Made by a program: the position numbers and the translations under genes. A stretch of DNA of 38,216 nt from Sphingobacteriia bacterium (lineage in GTDB: Bacteria; Bacteroidota; Bacteroidia; NS11-12g; UBA9320). The DNA is taken from NCBI GenBank assembly GCA_008080835.1, contig VMDK01000030.1, positions 1-38,216 of the forward strand, written 5' to 3'. Below are positions 33,814 to 38,216 of this stretch, piece by piece. The notes under the pieces are model-generated. The model saw only the letters and a list, made by a program, of their open reading frames with translations. It ran no database searches and had not been told where the DNA came from. Positions within the stretch are counted from its first letter, which is position 1. Every line of letters starts with the position of its first letter.

Positions 33814-35262
33814 TTATGAAAAGAACTCTTTGCACAGGTCGTAAATGAGATTGGAGAGAATGAATAGCAGGATGGAACCGAGCAACAATCCCATGGGCCA
33901 GGCATTACCCTTGGAACTGTCATTTTTTTTCTGATTGCCATCTTTGATCATTCTCCCCGCTTTCTCATCGATCCTTCCGGATCCGTCGCTGACGTATTTC
34001 GTGTATTTGGAGACGTTCCAATCTGTGAGTGCAGCCAGTTCGCTGAGCTCCTTGGTTCGTCTGTTCGTAAGATTCTCTTTGTATTTAACTCCTGCATCGC
34101 AACTCAGATCTCCGGTGGCAGGATGATGCATGACATATCGTCCCTGGAACCTGGAACGGTCTGAGGTTTCAAGGAAGAACAGATCCTGAGGGAAATCCTC
34201 TTCCGCGTATCGAACGTGTAAACGGGTAAAGAACACAGAGCTGTAATTATTGTCATTGACCCACCAAACACCTGCTTGCTTCAGATCTTCTACAATTGGA
34301 GGCGGCCCCACACACGGGTCACACTTCACGCCACCGAAGCCCGGACTCACGTCCCAAGCGTATTCTGTGAACACCGTATTCTTTCCGGCTTTGTGATATG
34401 ATTTGTCGAATAAGTCTACATAGAATTGCTGGAACTTATCGCCTTTCAGGAATGTAGGGATGTCTCTGTTGCTTGGGATGGGAATGGTTCTGTAATTGGC
34501 AGACTCAATGCGTCCACCTTTGGTAAATGCATAGATGATCATGTCCTGAGCACCGTTACTATTGGCCATACCCAGACGGATCGGCAGCATGAATTTTTCC
34601 GATTCGAATTCGATCTGAAGTGGTCTGAGGTTGGTGAATCCAAGAAGGTCTTTCACGTTGGTGTTTACCTTGACCACAAAGAATTTCAGGTTGTTCTTGA
34701 TGTATGGCTCCAACACACGCTCAGCTTGCGCAGGAATGGAATAACCGTTATCGGTCAGCCATCTTTTCAGACCATCCGATTCTGCAGCGCTCAAGATCAC
34801 GATGTCGTACTCTCCCACGGTATAGCTCGCTTCGATCTGAACGTGGTAATCCTCTTCCGCTTCCATGGCCATGGATTTGCGTTTCACACGCCCACGTCTG
34901 CTGGTATTGGCCACGGCAACTTCATACAAGATCCGAGGTTCACAAGGATTTTCATCATAGTACTCTACCAGTCTGGGGCCACTGTAGGAATCGAATTTGT
35001 CGAACAAAACTTGATTGGCGATCCGGATATCCTCGCGATCGATCACTTCGGGAACAGGGATCACCATGGCGAATTCGCTGGCACTTCCGTTATAGTCGTT
35101 GCTCATCGTGATGACGCTGCGATTCCCGTCGCGCACGAAGATCACCTGACTCCTGTTATTGAATAGTTCTGCTCCCGCTTTCGCGACATAGAATCCGCAA
35201 AATGCTGAGGTGTCGGCTACAAAGGAGCTAACGGCAATGAGGATGGTCAAGATCTTTTTCAT
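33814..35262 (-). CDS. DUF2330 family exported, C-terminally anchored protein
   Basis: The 482-residue protein starts with a signal peptide (ILTILIAVSSFVADTSAFCGFYV), where FCGFYV marks the start of the DUF2330 domain. Further family features are FAMVIPVP, the ESDGLKRWLTDNGYSIP segment and the KCDPCVGPPP Cys pair. A charged segment (NQKKNDSSKG) leads to a C-terminal membrane helix (MGLLLGSILLFILSNLIYDL), so most of the protein faces the periplasm. Function is unknown. The ATG overlaps the TGA of the RnfD-like gene by 4 bases (ATGA), which ties the two together. Confidence 0.88.
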   Translation of the reverse strand: MKKILTILIAVSSFVADTSAFCGFYVAKAGAELFNNRSQVIFVRDGNRSVITMSNDYNGSASEFAMVIPVPEVIDREDIRIANQVLFDKFDSYSGPRLVEYYDENPCEPRILYEVAVANTSRRGRVKRKSMAMEAEEDYHVQIEASYTVGEYDIVILSAAESDGLKRWLTDNGYSIPAQAERVLEPYIKNNLKFFVVKVNTNVKDLLGFTNLRPLQIEFESEKFMLPIRLGMANSNGAQDMIIYAFTKGGRIESANYRTIPIPSNRDIPTFLKGDKFQQFYVDLFDKSYHKAGKNTVFTEYAWDVSPGFGGVKCDPCVGPPPIVEDLKQAGVWWVNDNNYSSVFFTRLHVRYAEEDFPQDLFFLETSDRSRFQGRYVMHHPATGDLSCDAGVKYKENLTNRRTKELSELAALTDWNVSKYTKYVSDGSGRIDEKAGRMIKDGNQKKNDSSKGNAWPMGLLLGSILLFILSNLIYDLCKEFFS

Positions 35263-36128
35263 GTGTGTTGGATTTTAAGTGGTTCAAAGGATTGAGATAT
35301 TTCTTTTCTGGCTGACCGGCTACGGTCTTGGAACCATTGGTATTTTTTCGATGGGAATATTCGGTCAAGCACAGGCAAAAGTGGTGCACCTGCAAGTAGT
35401 ATCCACATGGCTGCGGTGTGGATCGCGAAGCTCTTTCCTATGGTGAATGTGAGGATGGCGATCGAAGCGGCCCAGACGATCCGGACAGATCTCCGATTGG
35501 GGATGGTCATAGGGTCGGTGATCATGAAAAATGAGAAGAGCAGGAGTGCTCCGTTTGTCATTTTGTGCAGGACAAAGTCAAAATCCCAACCGAGATACAA
35601 CAGGTCATATCCGATGGAAATGCAGAAATAGGTCAACAGGAATGTAAGTCCTGTTTCCAGTCTGCTGATTCGAAGTAGTATCATGAGTCCGGCTGCTCCA
35701 AAAAAGAATAGAAGAGCCATGTCGCTTCCCCATTGTCCCGGACTGATCCAGGTTTTGTCTGTGATGAGCAGTGGCACCATCACCCCGAAGTTGGCTGGGT
35801 TAAAAATATGTTTATTCCGGTGTCGGATCAGGAACTTGCTTCCTATTGCCAGAACACCTGCCAATATGAAATATGGGATCTCTCCGGCCTTGAATAACAG
35901 ACAAAGTCCCAAAGAAGTGATCAATGCACTCCGAAGCGAATGAAGTGGTAATTTCAGGATCAGGATCCCCAGAGACTGGACCACCAGACATGTGGTGATC
36001 AATGTCAAGTAATGACTCATATTCCCTTCCCATCCAAGAGCGAATACCCCATAGGTGAGGAATGAGCTCAGAAAAACGATCTGAAAATATCTGGGATCTT
36101 TGATGAATCCGGAAATACGCTTGATCAT
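35259..36128 (-). CDS. RnfD/NqrB-like polytopic membrane protein, without other Rnf/Nqr genes
   Basis: The 289-residue protein (start chosen at MIKRISGFIKDPRYFQ; the track begins 7 codons earlier) has about eight hydrophobic helices and resembles the NQR2/RnfD/RnfE family. It includes NKHIFNPANFGVMVPLL and the MTNGALLLFSFFMITDP segment. The TNGALLLFSFFM stretch is near where RnfD/NqrB carry a covalently bound flavin on Thr (SGAT-type), but the exact acceptor motif is altered here. No rnfA, B, C, E or G or nqr gene is in the window. It is coupled to the DUF2330 gene by an ATGA overlap. Confidence 0.75.
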   Translation of the reverse strand: MIKRISGFIKDPRYFQIVFLSSFLTYGVFALGWEGNMSHYLTLITTCLVVQSLGILILKLPLHSLRSALITSLGLCLLFKAGEIPYFILAGVLAIGSKFLIRHRNKHIFNPANFGVMVPLLITDKTWISPGQWGSDMALLFFFGAAGLMILLRISRLETGLTFLLTYFCISIGYDLLYLGWDFDFVLHKMTNGALLLFSFFMITDPMTIPNRRSVRIVWAASIAILTFTIGKSFAIHTAAMWILLAGAPLLPVLDRIFPSKKYQWFQDRSRSARKEISQSFEPLKIQHT

Positions 36129-36237
36129 ATGCGGTGTTGTGCTTGGCATACGGCTTTCTATACCTTCAGTACAGAGATGGTAAATGCCGTTCTTAATTTT
36201 TTTCTGAAGCTACTGAACTGCCCTATGGATGAGCAGT

Positions 36238-36245
36238 TAAATTTG
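36238..36245 (+). promoter_or_regulatory. -7 promoter box (TAAATTTG) for uvrB
   Basis: A perfect TAnnTTTG match that ends 6 bases before the uvrB ATG. A start of transcription at the usual distance would fall at or next to the ATG, giving a leaderless or nearly leaderless mRNA. Confidence 0.45.
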
Positions 36246-36251
36246 TGACAG

Positions 36252-38216
36252 ATGCCATTCAAATTACAATCGGAATTCGAACCTACAGGAGATCAACCCG
36301 AAGCCATCAGGAATTTGGTGGAAGGGATCAATGATGGGGTCAGAGCGCAGACACTACTCGGGGTTACCGGTTCCGGTAAGACGTTCACCATGGCCAATGT
36401 GATCGAGGAAGTTCAAAAACCTACCTTGATCATCAGTCACAACAAGACTCTTGTAGCTCAGCTCTATGGGGAGTTCAAGCAATTCTTTCCCGACAATGCG
36501 GTCGAGTATTTCGTTTCCTACTACGATTACTATCAACCCGAAGCATTCCTGCCCACATCAGGCACATATATAGAAAAGGATCTGAGCATCAATGAGGAGA
36601 TCGAGAAGTTCCGTTTGAGTGCCACATCATCCTTACTCAGCGGAAGACGAGACGTTATCGTTGTTGCCTCCGTGAGTTGTATCTACGGAGCCGGAAATCC
36701 ATCCGATTTTGAACAAAGTGTCATACGCCTTGAGCAAGGTCAGAAGGTATCACGTAACACTTTGTTGTATGCTCTGGTAGATGCCTTGTACAGCCGAACG
36801 ACGGCCGACTTTAAGCGCGGAACCTTCCGGGTTCAAGGCGACAACGTAGATGTTTTCCTGGCGTATGAGGACAAGGCCCTTCGCGTCACGTTCTTTGGTG
36901 ATGAGATCGAGGAACTGGCTTATATCGACCCGATATCAGGGCGAACGCTTGAAGAGATCGAAACGGCTGCAATATTCCCAGCCAACCTCTGGGTTACACC
37001 TCGAGAGCGGTTGAAAGATGCACTCTACGAGATCCAAGACGACCTCGTCAAGCAGGTCGACTTTTTCAAAGGCACGGAGAAATTCCTGGAAGCCAAACGG
37101 ATCGAAGATCGAACTACGCACGATCTTGAAATGATACGCGAGATCGGTTACTGCAGTGGTATTGAGAACTACTCCCGGTATATGGATCGTCGTAAACCCG
37201 GCACGAGACCGTTCTGCTTGATCGATTATTTCCCGGATGACTTCCTAGTCATCATCGATGAGAGTCACGTTACAGTGCCTCAGGTGAGAGCCATGTACGG
37301 AGGGGATAGATCCAGAAAGGTGAACCTTGTGGAATATGGTTTCCGACTTCCGGCAGCACTTGATAACCGTCCGCTGAAGTTCGACGAATTCACTTCATTG
37401 GTGAATCAGGTCGTATATGTGAGTGCCACTCCTGCCGATTACGAGATCATGGAAAGTGAGGGTGTGATCGTGGAGCAATTGATCAGACCTACGGGCTTAC
37501 TTGATCCGGAGATCGATGTCAGACCTTGCCACAACCAGGTAGATGACCTTCTTGAGGAGATCGATGAGCGAATTAAGATGGGTGATCGAATTTTGGTCAC
37601 AACGCTCACCAAGCGTATGGCGGAGGAGTTGGATAAGTACATGCGCAATTTGAATATATCATCAGCTTATATACACTCTGAGGTTGACACTTTGGAGCGG
37701 GTTGAGATACTCCGTGAACTGCGCATCGGAACCTACGATGTATTGATAGGAGTGAACCTTCTGCGAGAGGGTCTGGATCTTCCCGAAGTATCTCTCGTGG
37801 CCATTCTCGATGCTGACAAGGAAGGTTTTCTTCGTTCGGAGCGGTCCCTGACACAAACGATCGGTCGGGCAGCGCGGAACGTGCGAGGTAAAGTGATCAT
37901 GTACGCCGACAAGATCACTGATTCCATGCGCAAGACCATCGACGAAACGAATCGACGCCGGAGTTTGCAACAGGATTACAATAAGGAGCACGGGATCACT
38001 CCGCAGACCATCAATAAGAGCAAGGAAGCCATCTTGTTCCAGACCGCCGTGGCCGATCGCCAGGATGGTGGCAAAGGAAACGCCTATGAGAATGAACCAA
38101 AGGTCTCTATGGCTGCTGACCCGGTGCTCCGGGAATTGAACAGCGAACAGCGTCAGAAGCTTATTGATAAACTCAAGGGCGACATGAAGTCGGCCGCCAA
38201 GGATCTCGATTTCATC
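36252..38216 (+). CDS. uvrB: Excinuclease ABC subunit UvrB (3' end beyond the window)
   Basis: UvrB verifies DNA damage delivered by UvrA and recruits UvrC for incision in nucleotide excision repair. The reading frame from ATG 36252 (MPFKLQSEFEPTGDQPEAI) is open for 655 codons to the window end; I checked it codon by codon and found no stop. Visible are the P-loop GVTGSGKT, the beta-hairpin YYDYYQPEAFLP, Walker B DESHVT, helicase motif VSATP, and motifs V-VI (NLLREGLDLPEVSLV, QTIGRAARN). The C-terminal UVR domain begins at the end (QRQKLIDKLKGDMK). It is missing from the ORF track because its stop lies outside. About 20 residues are cut off. Confidence 0.97.
   Translation, partial: MPFKLQSEFEPTGDQPEAIRNLVEGINDGVRAQTLLGVTGSGKTFTMANVIEEVQKPTLIISHNKTLVAQLYGEFKQFFPDNAVEYFVSYYDYYQPEAFLPTSGTYIEKDLSINEEIEKFRLSATSSLLSGRRDVIVVASVSCIYGAGNPSDFEQSVIRLEQGQKVSRNTLLYALVDALYSRTTADFKRGTFRVQGDNVDVFLAYEDKALRVTFFGDEIEELAYIDPISGRTLEEIETAAIFPANLWVTPRERLKDALYEIQDDLVKQVDFFKGTEKFLEAKRIEDRTTHDLEMIREIGYCSGIENYSRYMDRRKPGTRPFCLIDYFPDDFLVIIDESHVTVPQVRAMYGGDRSRKVNLVEYGFRLPAALDNRPLKFDEFTSLVNQVVYVSATPADYEIMESEGVIVEQLIRPTGLLDPEIDVRPCHNQVDDLLEEIDERIKMGDRILVTTLTKRMAEELDKYMRNLNISSAYIHSEVDTLERVEILRELRIGTYDVLIGVNLLREGLDLPEVSLVAILDADKEGFLRSERSLTQTIGRAARNVRGKVIMYADKITDSMRKTIDETNRRRSLQQDYNKEHGITPQTINKSKEAILFQTAVADRQDGGKGNAYENEPKVSMAADPVLRELNSEQRQKLIDKLKGDMKSAAKDLDFI

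Noticed and set aside
34426-35166. Plus-strand ORF of 246 aa.
   Set aside because: It is antisense to the DUF2330 gene and shows His-rich low-complexity composition typical of a shadow frame.
1-38216. General reassignment of TAG to a sense codon (code 15-like) because of the three in-frame TAGs.
   Set aside because: At least nine genes here end naturally in TAG at the expected family end (for example trhO, ebfC, the M28 peptidase), so TAG works as a stop. Suppression of some sites remains open and is listed as a finding.

Overview
The window looks like a chromosomal segment of a Bacteroidota bacterium, most likely a Flavobacteriales-type lineage. The evidence is a PorV-family type IX secretion protein, a DUF4468 protein, SprB-like and FG-GAP-like repeats, a TlpA-type thioredoxin with a long N-terminal domain, several GTG/TTG starts, and perfect TAnnTTTG -7 boxes in front of many genes with few Shine-Dalgarno sites. 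Both ends cut a housekeeping gene: the 3' part of infB on the left and a nearly complete uvrB on the right. I saw no phage, plasmid, insertion sequence, CRISPR array, rRNA or tRNA.

Layout. 1-3.9 kb (+): infB end, fabH, then a RimB-like protease and RimK ligase pair. 3.9-7.5 kb: an M49-like lipoprotein peptidase and an SdpI-family membrane protein (-), and a membrane-anchored serine hydrolase (+). 7.6-9.5 kb: a secreted repeat protein and a Ric/ScdA-type di-iron protein, each cut by one in-frame TAG. 9.5-12 kb: YbaB/EbfC, a DUF3089 hydrolase, TrhO. 12-14.5 kb (-): an MBOAT plus SGNH-like O-acetylation pair. 14.5-17.4 kb: a beta-rich envelope protein, a thioredoxin-domain protein, an alkyltransferase-like protein and a small membrane protein. 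17.4-20.7 kb (-): an ECF sigma factor cut by TAG, and an AAA ATPase/VWA pair. 20.8-25.3 kb: a tiny zinc ribbon, a DUF4468 protein, ACP phosphodiesterase, PorV, an unknown envelope protein and a GlsB-like protein. 25.3-33.8 kb (+): a GT2 fusion, a tight operon of three exported proteases (caspase-like, trypsin-ankyrin, M28 peptidase), and a GH3-family protein. 33.8-36.1 kb (-): a DUF2330 protein with an orphan RnfD-like membrane protein. 36.25 kb to the end (+): uvrB.

The most interesting items are: (i) the exported caspase / trypsin-ankyrin / M28 operon, with a terminator-like hairpin inside the M28 signal-peptide codons; (ii) three genes each interrupted by a single in-frame TAG with no frameshift, in a window where TAG is also an ordinary stop for nine genes; (iii) twin GTTCnGAAC palindromes before the ACP phosphodiesterase gene; and (iv) a DUF2330 plus RnfD-like pair with no other Rnf genes. 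All assignments come from reading motifs and family resemblance by eye; no database search was run.
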